Shown here: positions 1 through 16,500 of the stretch, piece after piece
Numbering within the stretch: position 1 is the first letter of the stretch
Layout: every line of letters starts with the position of its first letter
Origin: Aldrovandia affinis
Taxonomy: Eukaryota; Chordata; Actinopteri; Notacanthiformes; Halosauridae
Reading direction: 5' to 3'
Length of the DNA: 64,000 bases
Assembly: GCA_029706075.1 (NCBI GenBank)
Contig: JAINUG010000109.1
Location: 812,501 to 876,500 of the forward strand
The notes under the pieces: generated by a model
Seen by the model: the letters and a program-made list of their open reading frames with translations, nothing else
Database searches by the model: none
Told to the model about the DNA's origin: nothing
Translations under genes and position numbers: made by a program

Positions 1-2827
<2,827 letters not shown>

Positions 2828-3153
2828 CTGCAAAGGGCACAAGAACACTTCTTCAACAGACATAATCAGGAACATAAAAGTAGAAAAACATCTCAAAACC
2901 ATTTTAATGGCATTGAGGAAAATAAACTCCATCACACAGGCCTACAGTTTGAAATAACGATTGAAATTTGAGACTGGTACTGACAAAGTTTTGAAATTAC
3001 AGGTCAGTGATACAAAACACTTACCTAGAAATTTAAGCTGCACAGAAATACCTACACATATACAGTTGGCTACCTTGTCTTGACCTTGCCTGAAAAATGG
3101 ACAACAAACAGTTTCTGTCCATTAAATTGCACAATGGATATTTATTTATTATT
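2828..3153. other. cul2 5' intron
   Basis: This lies between the first coding exon and a presumed noncoding cul2 exon further right. I see no coding or repeat features. Confidence 0.5.
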
Positions 3154-4551
3154 TGCAGTGCCCTCCAGAATTGTTGGCACCCTTGGTGAAGATGAGCAAA
3201 AAAGGGTATGAAAAAATGTATTTGTTGTTCATCGGCTTGATCTTACATTCAAAATATGGGAGAAATCGAACCTTTAATTTAAGTCAAATTATTCAAAGAA
3301 AAAACAAATCCTTATCAAAAAATGATCTTATCCTTATTTTTCTCAAAAACATGTGTCACAATTATTAGCACCCCTGCATTTAGTACTTTGTGCATCCTCC
3401 CCTTGTCAACAGCGCTGAGTCTTCTCCTATAATACTTGATGAGGTGGGAGAACACATAGCAAGGGATCCGAGACCATTCCTCCATACAAAATCTCTACAG
3501 ATCCTTCAGAGTCCTTGGTTCTCGCTTGTGGACTCTCCTCTTCAGCTCACCCCACAGGGTTCCAATGGGGTTTAGGTCAGGGGACTGGGACGGCCATTGG
3601 AAGTAAAACAGCCCCTCAACATCACAGATCCACCACCATACTTCACAGTGGGGGTTAGGTTATTTTCTGCATGGCCAACCCACCTCTGGTGTTTATTGCT
3701 AAGAAGCTCTATTTTTGTCTCATCTGACCATGGAACCCGGTTCCACTCAAAGTTCCAGTAACGTTTAGCAAACTCCAGGAGCTTATGTTTGTGGTTTGAT
3801 AACAGCAGAGGCTTTCTTCTGGCAAGCCTTTCAAATAGCTTGTTGGCATGGAGGTGGCGTCTAATTGTAGTTTTGGAGACTTGGTGACCCCAGGATGCAA
3901 CCAACTTCTGAAATTCTCCAACTGTGATCCTTGGAGAAATGTTTGCCTTTGGAACCATCCTCCTGTGTGTGGGGGCAAAATACACTTGTGTCCTCTTCCA
4001 GGCAGGTTCATCACAGCTCCAGTTGTTTTAAACTTCTTAATTATTGCCCTAATAGTGGAGATGGATATTTTCAGACATGTAGCTATTTTGTTATAGCCAT
4101 TGCCTGATTTATAAAGAATATGAACAACCTTTTGTCTCATTTCATTTGTGTATTCTCTTATCTTCCCCATGTTGATGGATGACTAAGGGAGTTTGGCCTG
4201 GGGTGCACCTCATATTTATACCCCAGTGAAACAGGAAGTAATGGATGACCACTTAAAGAGTTCCTAACGACTCAGGTGAACTTACAAAAATATAAATGGG
4301 AATATACTTCATTTAGATTTTGTTCATAAGAATTTCTATGGGTGCCAATAATTGACATCTTTTTGAGAATGTTTTTAATTTTTTGATAAGGATCTTTTTC
4401 TTTTTATATAAAATAATTTGACTTCAATTAAATGTTAGATTTCTCTCATATTTTGACTGTAAATTCAAGCTAATGAACAACGAAGACATTTTTTCATAGG
4501 CTTTTTTGCTCATCTTTACCAAGGGTGCCAATAATTCTGGAGGGCACTGTA
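3154..4551 (-). mobile_element. dead Tc1-like transposon, about 1.4 kb
   Basis: The outer ends are near-identical inverted repeats (CAGTGCCCTCCAGAATT at 3156, mirrored at 4549). Similarity continues inward for roughly 200 bp, the long-TIR layout of many fish Tc1 elements. The right end abuts TA; the left TA has decayed to TG. It holds a broken transposase on the minus strand. Confidence 0.92.
3380..4170 (-). pseudogene. Tc1-like transposase, frameshifted and internally deleted
   Basis: The start at 4170 encodes MGKIREYTNEMRQKVV with the paired-like helix-turn-helix of Tc1 transposases. Reading then shifts frame near 4000-3960 to the frame carrying ISPRITVGEF, HLHANKLFERLARRKPLL and the first catalytic Asp in VPWSDETKIELL. 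After [10 protein letters not shown] (about 3600) it jumps straight to the [12 protein letters not shown] region (3590-3540), so the segment with the second catalytic Asp (usually in a MDNDPKHT-like motif) is missing. The third acidic residue is Gly (NPIG). It cannot transpose itself. Confidence 0.9.
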
Positions 4552-6098
4552 CATTCAAAACAAAGTCAAGCTTTTAATGAATGAATTTCGAATTGTTCTA
4601 AAGAAACAGAACAAAGCCTAGACACAATTTCACGTCATATTTCCTTCATTATATATTTTTTTATGGTACCATATAATCTGGGCTGTTTTAAAGACCTGGA
4701 ACTGTCAACAATTTAGATAAAGACAATATCGGCGCGATGACAAACTGATGAGCCTTGTTATATTAGCGTATCCTAATACAGCCAGATTGATGCTACACTT
4801 CAAAGTGACAATACATGTGTCACTACATCTAGCCTATTACCCTGGACGTTGCAACAAATGTGTAATCTATTTTAGCTGCTACAATTAAAGCTAGCTAAAT
4901 AATCAACAACGACACAAACAACTCTGATTATTACTGTTTATAATCAATAAAGGTGGAAAGCTATCATGCAAGTGAACCAGCTATTGCATTGCATTGTATT
5001 GTATTGTGCTAGGAGACCACCTTCTTTCCTACCTTGTGCTATTCTACTCTCAACGATTAAAAGAAAACTGAACATCTAGCGTATTGCAAGGTAACAAACT
5101 ATAGCGCTTGTATACAGCATGAGATGAAAATAGTTATTTTTCAAACAGTAAACGGGAAAAATAGAACCCTGATACTATGAAACCGGTTGCAGTTACCTCG
5201 CTAGCTAGCATGCTAACCTCTTCCCTATTACAATGTATGGAGCTAGGCCTTAGCTTGTTAGCCTATGTTACCCATTGCATTTTTTATTTCAAAGACAGTA
5301 ACGTTAGTTTAAAAAAAACGAGATGAATAGCTAACTTGGTAGCAAAGACACGAATACAAATCGCTAGCTATATTTAAAATGTAAGAGCTTTGCTAACCTC
5401 ACACAGGTATCTACCAACAACAGTTGATAAGCCATCAAGTTGTGACAAGAACAAAAATGAAACAGAATCTAGTTTAGAGAGCCTGCTGAGCTCATAGCTA
5501 ACTAGCAGCCGATACGGACACAGCATTTAGCCAGCTAGCTACCTAGCCCGCTACATTACTTTCCATGATTCACAACCCTCAGCAGCACAATTATCTTGCT
5601 GAACTGAAAAATCTACCCACGCACCAAGAAAGAAGTCTGAACGGCAATTAATTACCTCTGGCCAATGTCACTGAATATATTGTTTTTGAAATAAAAACTT
5701 AAGTTCCTCTCCTGTCACAAGCTTGATCTCGTTCACCTACACCACTCCATTCCCGACCTCATAGATGACACCATTACATCAGCTGGAGGGGAAACAAGGG
5801 GAAAACAAAATACATGTATATTTTCAAATCAATAATGTTTACGAGGAGTATATAGTCAGCTCAAATAATTAAAAATATATAAAATGTTTCGAATTATATT
5901 TGCAGGTAATATAGCTCTTGAAGCAGTTATGACACGAAGCTATATTATTTAAACATCCCCATTTCTTGATGGTGTCACCGTAAACTATGGGTGCCCATTA
6001 GGGTCTAACCTTGCTCAAACTTCATAACATTCAAAATTCATTCTCGCCTAATCTAAGAAACTAACATAATTTGAAAACACTACTACTGTATTAATACA

Positions 6099-6106
6099 TG
6101 ACGTCA
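6099..6106. promoter_or_regulatory. perfect palindromic CRE in cul2-crem intergenic region
   Basis: TGACGTCA, the full CREB/CREM/ATF site, stands alone in AT-rich DNA 4.5 kb upstream of the crem leader. Function is unproven. Confidence 0.4.
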
Positions 6107-7167
6107 TACAAGTGTGATTGACGACCAACGTTTATAATGTAACAGTGCTTTAAAAAATGTTTTTTAAATTAAATATATCCCCGTGGAATAATTTAATATC
6201 CTGTCAATGCGGTCCTATTTCCAGTTTAGAAACGACTATAAACGAAAACAAAAACAATAGCGGTAATAATTGATTGCATGATAAGTCAACGTTGACCATA
6301 TTTGATGATATATTGTTTGTTTTTGTACAGGCGACATATAATACTGTATATGTGTATTATATGGCACTTTTCATTTATGTGTGGAGTGTATGGTCACTAT
6401 TTCATAAATGTGTTTAAAGCAGCTTTCTGTTTACCATTAAATATATTTTTTAAATCACGTTAATGCTACGTGTGAGTCGCAAATTGATTTCCACTTGTTG
6501 GTTAAACTACTAAAAGACTTGTAAGACACCTGTAAAACAATGCTGTTTATTTTTATTCATTTTGTTCATGTTTAGCAGTTCGTGGTGGGATTCAATACTA
6601 TGTTCTTTCCCCCCTTGGCTATATCTGAAGGGAAGAACACTTCATTGCTCTCTCATATTTTGTATACATATGGTGTTATAACACACACTGTAATGTTGTT
6701 TAGTCTGTATCACAGTAGATTTTCAACACAGGAATCCCAAACCGACTACTCCTAACCATATCTGTCCAGGTATTTAAACCTGAATGACTTAATTATTTTT
6801 TTATAAGACCCATGTACTTGCTTTGTTTTGCAGTTTTATCTCCTAATACTAAACAAGTACTACTAAAAAAAGGCCACAATTGAACAAACATAAATAAATA
6901 AAAAACAGCATACAACACAACTGACTATTAGGCTATATTCAATCTAGTACTGAAATGTCTAATGGAGTGCAATTATGCAATTACATTTATATAATTAGGC
7001 CTATATAGCAAATATAATTATTTTACACTCACAGCTATCACAAAATGCAGAAATGAATTCGAATAATTTTTAAGTGATTATTTTATATATTGCTTGACAT
7101 TGCTTAAGTAAAGAGAGTAACAATATTCTATAGCAGTCCTGACAGTATGAAAAATAATAAAATCTAA

Positions 7168-7280
7168 TGTGTGTAATTATGACAACAGAGATGGGTCTAA
7201 ACATGATGGTGTCTAACACATCTATTGTGTGTAATTATGACAACAGCACAGATGGGTCTAAACATGATGGTGAGTAACAA
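7168..7280. repeat. two-copy tandem duplication, period about 58 bp
   Basis: Both units begin TGTGTGTAATTATGACAACA and include GATGGGTCTAAACATGATGG. The second unit has a 3-bp insertion (GCA). This is a recent local duplication in noncoding DNA. Confidence 0.85.
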
Positions 7281-7840
7281 ATGTGAGCAAATGTTTAGTC
7301 TTTTCTTTCTCATACTATCAGAGACCATCAAACTCATGTTGTAAAAAACAGGGTACATGTATGACTTTACTCAAATTAAAGGACAAAGATCATGGTTGGC
7401 TAGATAGATCTCTGCTAACTATTTACTATGTATATATACAGTATATAATTAAAATAAATAAAACAAAATTAGATATAAAATGTTTACAATGCACAAACAA
7501 AATTCCTATTACGAAATTTTACGGCTCATAAAACAAACAAACATAGCTAGCAACTTTTCTGTGATTTATTGATAACATGCAGGTCAACCTCTTAAAACTT
7601 TTCTTTTAGAGTAAGATTACTGTAAAAAATGACTGTACTACCAAATGCTGGTCCTCATCCTGGCAAAATTATTTACACTATCAATAATTATCTCATATAT
7701 TCTCCATATATGTATATGTATATTTGTTTAATTTCATACTACAAAAATATACATTTTTAAACATTTTAAATTTGCCTAACGGATTTTCCCCCAAGTAAAG
7801 AAATGTTCATTTTTCACTGCAGAATTCGTTATCTTTTTAA

Positions 7841-7853
7841 CCACTAGATGGCG
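7841..7853 (+). promoter_or_regulatory. CTCF-like core motif, plus orientation
   Basis: CCACTAGATGGCG fits the vertebrate CTCF core CCASYAGRKGGCR on the plus strand. It lies about 2.7 kb upstream of the crem leader. Two minus-orientation cores lie beyond the crem 3' end (29034-29120). Binding is inferred only. Confidence 0.45.
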
Positions 7854-8430
7854 TCACCAAATAAAACTGAGATTGAGATGACAGCTTGTGAAGCCAATAC
7901 TATTGCACAGGCATTTTAGCGTATTTTCAACACTATATCATAATTTGATGTTGTGATTAAATAAACAATCTGTTCCATTAAATTATTTCAATTTTATATA
8001 TAAAAAAATAAGACAAAATCAAACCAAACGTGGTTATTGCCACATGCCCTTCGAAATATAAGATCAAATAAACATGACATGAATTGTCAATGATGTTGGC
8101 CTCATTTATTTTCAGTATTTAGCACACAAAAGAATATTGTACAGATCAAATCATATGGGTCTATATGCAGTTGTCTATATCACATAGCTAAATACAAAAT
8201 TACATTTTAACACTTTCATAAATGTGTGGATTTATTTACAAAAAATAAAACGAATTCAAAAATGTATTTGCCTCCTGGAGGCACTTTTTTCACCCATTTT
8301 CTCTTGGACATTCTGGTTACTTTGGAACAATTTGTTATTGTTGAGAAAATAGTTTAAGATAGCAATATCACATGAAACTAGATTTTCTTCTATTTTTTTT
8401 TCCATAAATGCCACATATATTGTATAATTT

Positions 8431-9870
8431 AAAGTGCTCCTTTAAAGTCTACACCCATTTCAAAAATGTCACCTTTTGTTGCCTTGAAATGAAAACATTA
8501 AATCTGACTTTTCCCACCATTATTTACACATTTTACCCTACAACTTCAAACAACTTCAACTTGAAAACAATTCTCAACATTTCGGAATATTCATTAAATT
8601 AAAAAAACTAGAATAACTTGGATTGATAAGACTACATCCTATGGAGTTAGTACTTGGTAGAAGCACCCTTTGCTTGAATTACAGCCATCTATTTCTATTT
8701 GGATGTCTACCAACTTTGCACACCTAGATTGGCATGTTTGCCCTTCTTCTGTTCAACCTCAGTTAGATTGCATGGGGACCGTCGATGGACTGCACTCTAC
8801 AAGTCATTCCACAGGTTTTCAATAAGATTTAGGTCAGGGCTCTGACTAGGGCATTCACCTTTTGGTTTTTTAGCCACTGCATTGTTTCTTTAGCTGTTTT
8901 GGGTTGTTTTGAAAGGAACCTCCTTCCCAATTTCAATACTCTTGCAATGGGGAACAGGTTTTCCTTCTTTTTCTGTATTTTGCTCCATCAATTTTCTATT
9001 CTGTCCTGACAAATCCCCCAGTCCCTGCTGACGAGAAACACTCCCATAAAAGAATGCTTTACAGTAGGGATGGTGTTCTCGTGAAGTGCTGTACTGGGTT
9101 TGACAAAACAGAACCTTTTGGCTAAATGCAAAACATTACATTTTAGTTTAATCTGACCACAACACTTTTTTGGCTTCAGAATCTTGTGTCTTTTTGCATG
9201 CCTGAAACAGGACTGAATGTGGACTTTCTTGAGTAGTGGCTTCCTTCTTGCCACCCTACCATACAGACCAGAATTGTGGAGAGATTTCTGTATTGTTGAC
9301 ACATGCACACATTGACTATTCTTTGCCATAAAGTCCTCTAGCTCCTTCATAGTTGCCATTTGCCTCTTGGTGGCCTCATTGATCAGTCTCCTTCTTGTTT
9401 GGTCATCCAACTTGGACGGACAGCCTGGTCCTGGTGGTGCCATGCACCTTCTACTTCTTAATGATGGTCTTGACCATGCTCCAAGGGTTTTTAAGACCTT
9501 TGAAATGGTTCTATACTTATTTCCTGATGTGTGCCTTTCCACAACTTTATCCCAGAGATCTTTTGAAAGCTCATTGTTGCGCATGGTGGATTATTCGCTC
9601 TGAAATGCATTACCCAACAGTGGAATGATCTGAAAACAGCTGATTTTATTCTTAAGTAATCAGAATCACTAACTGAACACAGGTGAAGGCCAATTAATTT
9701 GGTGTGTGATCTGCATGGTGATTTTAAACTAAATAGTTTTTTCACTCTGAAGTTATAGGACAAAATGTGTAAATAAAGATGGGAAAAGTCTGGTTTAATA
9801 TGTTTTAATTTCAGGTTGTATGAAAAAATTACATTTTTGAGATGGGTGTAAACTCTAAAGGGGAACTGTA
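8431..9870 (-). mobile_element. degenerate Tc1-like transposon, about 1.44 kb
   Basis: Imperfect terminal inverted repeats are visible: the left end has CTACACCCATTTCAAAAATG and the right end, read in reverse, has TTACACCCATCTCAAAAATG. It is a different family from the element at 3.2-4.5 kb. The decayed transposase is on the minus strand. Confidence 0.88.
8640..9584 (-). pseudogene. degenerate Tc1-like transposase
   Basis: From 9584 the frame reads MRNNELSKDLWDKVVERHTS (helix-turn-helix region), then GCPSKLDDQTRRRLINEA and GLYGRVARRKPLL, all typical of fish Tc1 transposases. The central catalytic part is scrambled by small indels, and the last third (8990-8640) survives only as short matches with stops. 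Confidence 0.85.
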
Positions 9871-10559
9871 TGAAGTTCCCCCTGTGGTGGTTCAGAGTAG
9901 TATTTTCAAAAGTAGAATAAAGTGCATGAATGCAATCAGGATAACAAAAAATATTAATTCATACCATTTTAAACATGGAAGTAATTATTCACAGAATGTT
10001 ACATTTGTGTGCTTTTCTTTTTCAAATGTTTCAGGTGATCTCCCCCAAATGGAATACGCAATCATAAAACCCCGTCAATTTGGGAGAGCACGCGGAAGTG
10101 CGCGCTGCCGGCTGCAACAACACAGGATTTAAGCAGTTGATTTAACCGTACGGTCATTGCATCAATAGTTGACAACAATACATGGACTTGCCAGTTTATT
10201 CCTCACCCCGTGGGGCTCCCGACCACGGTCGGCACGTTTAGATAAATCCTTCAAAATCCTAAACGGTGGCATATCCATGCGACTTACGGGTACAACAGTA
10301 TCATTAATAAAAATATTATCCCATGACAATCCGTCAATATGCTGCGCGTTTTTCAATAACATTTGTGTTGTACTACACTGACAATTGTGGTAAAAGTTAA
10401 TAAAACTTGAAGTAGCCTACATAGTTTAGAGATTGCAATATTTGACGCTTTTCCTATGTAACGCCCACCGTAGCGAGAAAATCAATAAATTGAAACATTC
10501 CATACACAGCCGTTGGTTTTTTTTCCCCCGCGAGGTTTATATTTAATAATTCAAAATTG
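9871..10559. other. crem upstream flank
   Basis: I see no gene or recognisable repeat. Sequence composition becomes richer in CpG towards the crem leader. Confidence 0.4.
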
Positions 10560-10854
10560 TTTTCAAATCAATACGTTACTTTTCACTTCTTGCTCACACG
10601 TTGGATGTCGCCACGATACTCGTTCATTGTGGAGCACTGTTTTTAGCCCTCCTTCTCCGTCCGTGTAAACTCCGCCCCTGTGTGGGTTGTTTTTCCCCCT
10701 GTAGCCCTTCGTGTTTTGTTAGAGACGCCGAGAATCTCGCCGACATTTTTTTACACAGCATCATCAGAGCTGACGTGTGGACTACGTGTGCAGCGACCGA
10801 GGCCATCCACTCCTACCGTAATCAGTGACGAGTTCGACTACGTAAAATACTTCG
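10560..10854 (+). promoter_or_regulatory. crem: crem 5' promoter region and noncoding leader exon
   Basis: A locally CpG- and GC-rich stretch in otherwise AT-rich DNA, with CRE half-site-like TGACGT/TGACG at about 10771 and 10827. It ends in a strong donor (TTCG then GTAAGT at 10855). I infer the housekeeping P1 promoter and the 3' end of leader exon 1, which would splice to the coding exon at 13465. The transcription start is not visible. Open frames here have no recognisable product. Confidence 0.6.
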
Positions 10855-13464
10855 GTAAGTTATTGCAGTCATCACCACAAACAACGAGAGGAGGCTCTGG
10901 GGGGGATAAAGAGCAAAAGGCAGGGAAAGAGAAAGTTCCTCCCCGACAACTGACACAGGGGTGTTACAAAGTTAGCTAGCTAGCTAGCTAGCTAGCAACT
11001 TTGAAGGGGGAAGCGCCAACGGTATAATGTTACTGAAACTAAATGAGGCAATGTTAGCCAACTCACAGATAAGCGGTAGATAGTTTATCCTGTCACATTC
11101 AAATTATGTAACGTTAGATAACGTTTTTAATTAAATCCCCCGATTCTAACCATTATTTTCTTGATTATTATTTTTATGTAAGCCAGTAAGTACGTTTTTT
11201 TAAACTTCTCTCAACATTAGCTGCCTACATTTACACTGTTAAATCTGCACCCTTTCACCGACTAATCAAGCTAGCTACCCTTGAGAAATGCGGGCACTAA
11301 AACTATGTTATCATTAGCTGTCTGATGTTAGGTAACTTAGCGCCAACTTGGGTAGTTCAAATTCTAACGTGTAGGTAACGTTCGCTAGTGTTAACGGCCC
11401 AATTAAGTTCGCAATCAAGCAGTATCGGGTTGGGTAACGTTAGCAAGGTAGCTAGCAAACTGTGCAAAAATGTCAGCTGTTGAGTTTGTCAACCGTTATT
11501 TCTCCCTAGCGCAAACATTTAACACTACCTAGTCAATTAAGTAGTATGACTAATGTCAGGAGATTAACCAGACATGGCATTGTTTAAAATATATCTTGCT
11601 AACGTTTTAAGTTACTAACTGTTGCACATATAAAAATCCATACTTTGATGATTTCAGTGTCCGTCCCTGTAGTTGTATTGGTAGATAGTTAGTGTTGTTA
11701 TAGTAGCTATGTTGGCTATCTAGACACAAGTTGGCTGTCTTGATTGCTCCATTGGCTGGCCACAGTAGGTCTGGGTAGACTGGCGATATGACGCGAGAGA
11801 ATCGGTTTTAAAATGTGGTGCGAACAACGAGATTACGAACGTTAGGTTGGCGCTTGATTGATACAACTTTGTGGCCAAGTTATGTCGGGCGCATTACGTT
11901 TGCAAGCGAACTTGCTAATATTAGCGAACTACTTGTTAATCTAGCTAACCAACAATAGGTAGTAAGTATTGGCTATTTTACTGGACAGTAAACGGTATAA
12001 CACTAAAGCAAAGGGACAATCTAGCTAGCTGTAAACTGAACAAATGAGCGAAGTTAACTTCGCGAATAAACTAGATATATTCAGATGTTGCCGATCATCT
12101 AGCTTTAAAATGGCGTCAGTTGAGTTGTTTCGAAAGAACTTTCTAGAAATGGCGTACACTTCTTGTTTCCTCCATTTGGTCTAATAAAGACAACGCCCTT
12201 AATAGGTTGTCGGTATTTCATTGGTGTGTTCACACGTTTAAAGTCGCCACATTACCCTTGCACGAAGTTCTTAGAAAAAGCTCCCACACTTTGCTGACTA
12301 GCTTGTAAATTACAGCACGCTCAACTTCCGACTGGCAATACGATAATTTATAAATCGAGTTTGTTTACTAAAGTTGTTGGCTAAAATTGACAGTGCAGTC
12401 ACAAATTGTTTAACGTTACCCAATTGCCATTTTCAGCAGGTGACGTTATTATGCAGCTTTTGTGGCAGGATGAGTTTACGAACTGGGAAATGTTTGCTAC
12501 ATTGCGGATTTTGAAAGGTGCAATTGGCTAACGTTCGCTAATAACCAAACGTTACAATAAAAATAACTAGCAAGTTATAGCTGACTATAGCTTGCTAGCT
12601 GCCTATTAGTACAATGACGTGTGTGAGTGATTTTCTGTTTTTTCGGTGTTAAAGGAACATGGGGGAACTATGATCTTTATTTGAAGCATATTTTTAAACA
12701 GTTGCATTTTAAAACGTGAGGCCTGGTATTTCAGACTCGAATGCTTTGAGACATGCCATGCCACAACGTTGACTATAAATGGAGCTTTTCCTTCAATAAT
12801 CAATTTCAAATGTGCTTGCTCATCCAAAAATCAGGACACTCCTGTGATTTATATGGAATAAATACAAAGCGATAATGATAACCAAGCCATGTTTAAACAC
12901 CATTAGTAGCTTTCATGTAGGCTAGTACCACTGTACTAAAATACAACATTTTATATTTTTTGGAGCATGGCATTTGATGGCTTTGCTCTTTGAAGGGGAC
13001 TAAAAAGGAAAATGAATGCTGCACCGTATCTCCAGTAAGATCCTGACCGTAAGCATTTCTTACTCCACCGGTCTTCTGAGACAAGTAATTTTGGATAAAT
13101 AAGGATATTGAAAAAATCCTAAAAAATGAAATCCCAGTCTAAGTTATTCCAATTAAAGTGGTGCCCCTGTCATTCAAAACAAGTACATTACCATGTTCAA
13201 GTATGGGAATTCAGCTAGTCTGAACACTGGCATCAAGGGCAGTAACTGGGATTGGGATACTTCTGTGTACATTTCCAAAGGGTTCCATAAATGCAGAACA
13301 ATAAAATAAAGAACAACCATTTTTTATACGAATTACATGCAGGAACTTTAACATGAAGGTTCTTGTTTTTAGTTATTTTTTTCTAACAGTATTGTTTGCT
13401 GAAATATGTTAGTCTGTAAGATGTAGGAGAAATAAGCAGAGTATATATTTTCTGTTCTTTCTAG
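10855..13464. other. crem intron 1
   Basis: The start holds a short (TAGC)n microsatellite (10971-10997). The rest contains many AACGTTAGC/TAGCTAGC-type words common in fish introns. No exon or transposon was recognised. Confidence 0.6.
10971..10997. repeat. (TAGC)n microsatellite
   Basis: About six tetranucleotide units of TAGC just inside crem intron 1. Confidence 0.85.
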
Positions 13465-13591
13465 TCCAATGACCATGGAAACTGTGGTAGCCTCTCAGCA
13501 GGATGGAACTGTAAATGATTATCTGTCTGATGGAGAAGCAATTCAAATTCAGAACAAGTCTGCAAACTCTCCCATTTCTTCTCTTACACAG
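13465..13591 (+). CDS. crem: crem first coding exon
   Basis: The acceptor TTCTTTCTAG precedes 13465, and ATG at 13469 opens [13 protein letters not shown], the usual CREM start. Forty-one codons end at ISSLTQ in phase 0. The donor GTAAAT follows. Confidence 0.95.
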
Positions 13592-16500
13592 GTAAATGTC
13601 AGCAAATTAGGGTGACAGGACAGTTGCATATTTTGATTGCTTGATGTTATGGATGAATTAAACTTGTGTGTTCCCTTCACTTGCTAAAATGAATATATAG
13701 GCTAATGCAAATAACGTGTGTTTTACATTCTACTGGGCAAAAAATGGACACTGTAACATAAACCAGTGTCTGAATATTTGTTTTATTAGATTTGTGTGTT
13801 GAAGATGAGATATCCATCCCATTATTGAGATGGAGGCATATTCATCTTCAAAACAGATTTGTTGTAAGTTTCAGCATTGGAAATTAAGCAAGAATAATTA
13901 TGGGCCAAGAATCTGATGCTGATTAATCTTGAAGTTAGTTGACCGCATCAAACTGATATTTCAGTTGGAAAGAAACCTATCACATATTATACACTGTAAC
14001 CCCTCAGTGCAACATTTTGGATTATTGCTGTGCAGATGTTAGTTTGCACACTGTATCCTAAATCATCCTTTTATTAACCCTGTCTTTGGCTGGCTGCATA
14101 TTGTCTCGTGTGTGTAACCACAGTAACCAAGTCTTCATTGTATAATACTTGAGCCCCTGAATGATTTGAGGTCTGAATTTGCCAAAGCAAATTCATGTTA
14201 GTTAAATCATAGCAAACCTTTAGTAAAGACAATACATAATTTGATATTTACCCTTTTTCTGACCCAAAGGCAAGTCTGTTTGAGGAATGGAAAGGAAACC
14301 CCCATTTACATTCACATATTTAGGTTTTTATATTTGTTCATTATTTTAATTGTTTAAAAAAAACAGTAGTACCAATGCCTAAGCTACATTACACTAGAAG
14401 TAAAAAGATGGATATCTTTGACTGGGACTTCAAAGTTTGTCTCGGGCTCAGTGGCTTGTCTTCAAAAGCACTGGTTCCGTATGTCTCCTATTAGCATAGC
14501 CGTCAGCATCTCTCAAAGACAGAGTGCTATGAGCCCTGAGTGGTATGAGCCCTGTTTCCTCATGTTTATTGGGTGCCTGCAGTCTGCCTGTGCCAGCTTT
14601 GCGTGAAGCGTACTCTTCCAAACACAAGGACTGCTGCTCACCTTGCAAACTGCAGAGTGAAAGGTAGCTGTGGCTGGCAGCTGTGCTTTGGAGGAGAAGG
14701 TATGCTTGTCTGTGACCATGAGACAGGCTTACCAATATGATCGGGGGTTCCAAACTGAGAAAACATGGGATTGAGAAAATGAGTTCTAAATGTAGTTTCT
14801 GTAGGTTCCACACCAACAGAGACCGTTAAACTGAACTAGAACATGACATTGTATCACAACAGTTCTGTCCAAATTTGAACCAGCCAGGAGGAGTGAAGAT
14901 GGTCTTTAAATCTGGATGATTATCAGTGGCTCTGTTTGTTTCCATTTGGGTATTTGTAGGTTAGTGAAAGCCAATCCAAATCAAATCCTGACAATTCTAC
15001 CCATTTTATACAGGTGCACTTCAATCACTTATTGATGCATTATGATTTTCACAGACCCCCGCAGTACCATCCCTGATTGTGTCATTGTTTGAAGGTGTCT
15101 GTAGGGAGTAGTGGAGGAGTTGCAGGGTCTACCATTGTGACCATGGTGCAGCTGCCTGGAGGTCAAACTGTTCAGGTGCAGGGTGTTATCCAGGCACCCC
15201 AACCCTCTGTCATTCAGTCCCCACAAATACAGAGCATTCAGGTAGGCTAAAGCCATCTCGCCAGCTTCACTGTATTTCACACTGTGCTTGACTGATTGTA
15301 CACTTTGTTAATGCTTTAATGAACTCCCCAGTCGGAGAAGTGGAGCTTAATGGAAGAGAGCTATATTTGTTTATAATACAGCAGTGCCTGTCTTAATCGT
15401 ATTTATCTGAGTCAGTGGATTTATGTGTAAGCTTTTCAGTTTAACCTTCATGTACTGATTTTGTTTAATTCTTTATGTAGTATGCTACTTAGAATCGACA
15501 GTTAGCAGTACACATTTACGATGTTTAAAGTATTGTTTTGCAGTCAGGTCAGCATTTTAAAGATGTTTGTAGAGTATAGGGCACTATGCATTTGCATACA
15601 AGCTGTGTAGCCTTGCATGCTTACATTACCATATTGCCATGTCTCCCAGGTAGCAGCAGTAGCTGAAACAGAAGATGAAGAAACAGCTATGACCCAGAAA
15701 AGAAGAGAGATCCTCTCCCGGCGTCCATCTTACCGGTGGGAGAGCCTTTCTCATAAACAACAGCATTATGGATGATTCCATCAGTAAACTAAGGGGTTTG
15801 GCTGTAGCGTCCATGAGCATTTAGTTTACCAGTGTAACAGTTTTGCACAACATTTTTGAATGCAGGAAAAAATGTTGCATATGTAATTAAACACTTTTAT
15901 TGAATCACCTGTAATGCAAGCAGATGTCACTGATTTTTGAATAAAATGTAATGGAATTTTACAGATATGACTTTTAGGTATTTCACAACGATTTAATCAG
16001 ATTAAAGTCCTTTAAATGTGGATAGCATAGCATGTGGATAATGGTGACTGTTGTGAGAAAGTTCCATGCAACACTGAATAACTTGCAAAACATCACAATG
16101 GTTTAATGCTAAGCTTTCAGTCCACAGACCTCCAAAACGCTCTTATGAGGGTCTGTGGACTGAAAGCTTATTGATTTAAATCATTTTGACGTTTTGCTAA
16201 TTATTCAGTGTTGCCTGGAACTTTTTCTCACAATTGAATTTCATATCCTTTCGCACCTAAAGTAATTTGACTGGTTCTAATTTCTGTGAGATAATGCTCA
16301 GTCTGAAATGGAAACTAAACAGCTGTGCTTCTGGCATAGTGACTGTGCACCTTGCCAGCCTGGAATTATCTGTCTCTGTCAGTCAAGACAATTTGAAGTT
16401 CAATTTTGAAAATAATTTCCTTCAGAAAAATTCTGAACGAACTGTCATCGGATACACCCGCCATTCCAAAAATCGAGGAGGAGAGGTCTGAGGAGGAAGC

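Larger units (their letters stand above)
4552..8430. other. region upstream of cul2 and cul2-crem intergenic DNA
   Basis: AT-rich DNA without recognisable exons. The cul2 promoter and its noncoding first exon should be here, perhaps at 5.2-5.8 kb, but I could not assign a junction with confidence. Small features inside are a perfect CRE (6099-6106), a tandem duplication (7168-7280) and a CTCF-like site (7841-7853). Confidence 0.5.

Noticed and set aside
5200-5800. cul2 noncoding first exon
   Set aside because: Several GT-donor candidates on the minus strand (for example near 5195 and 5655) look equally plausible, so none was annotated.
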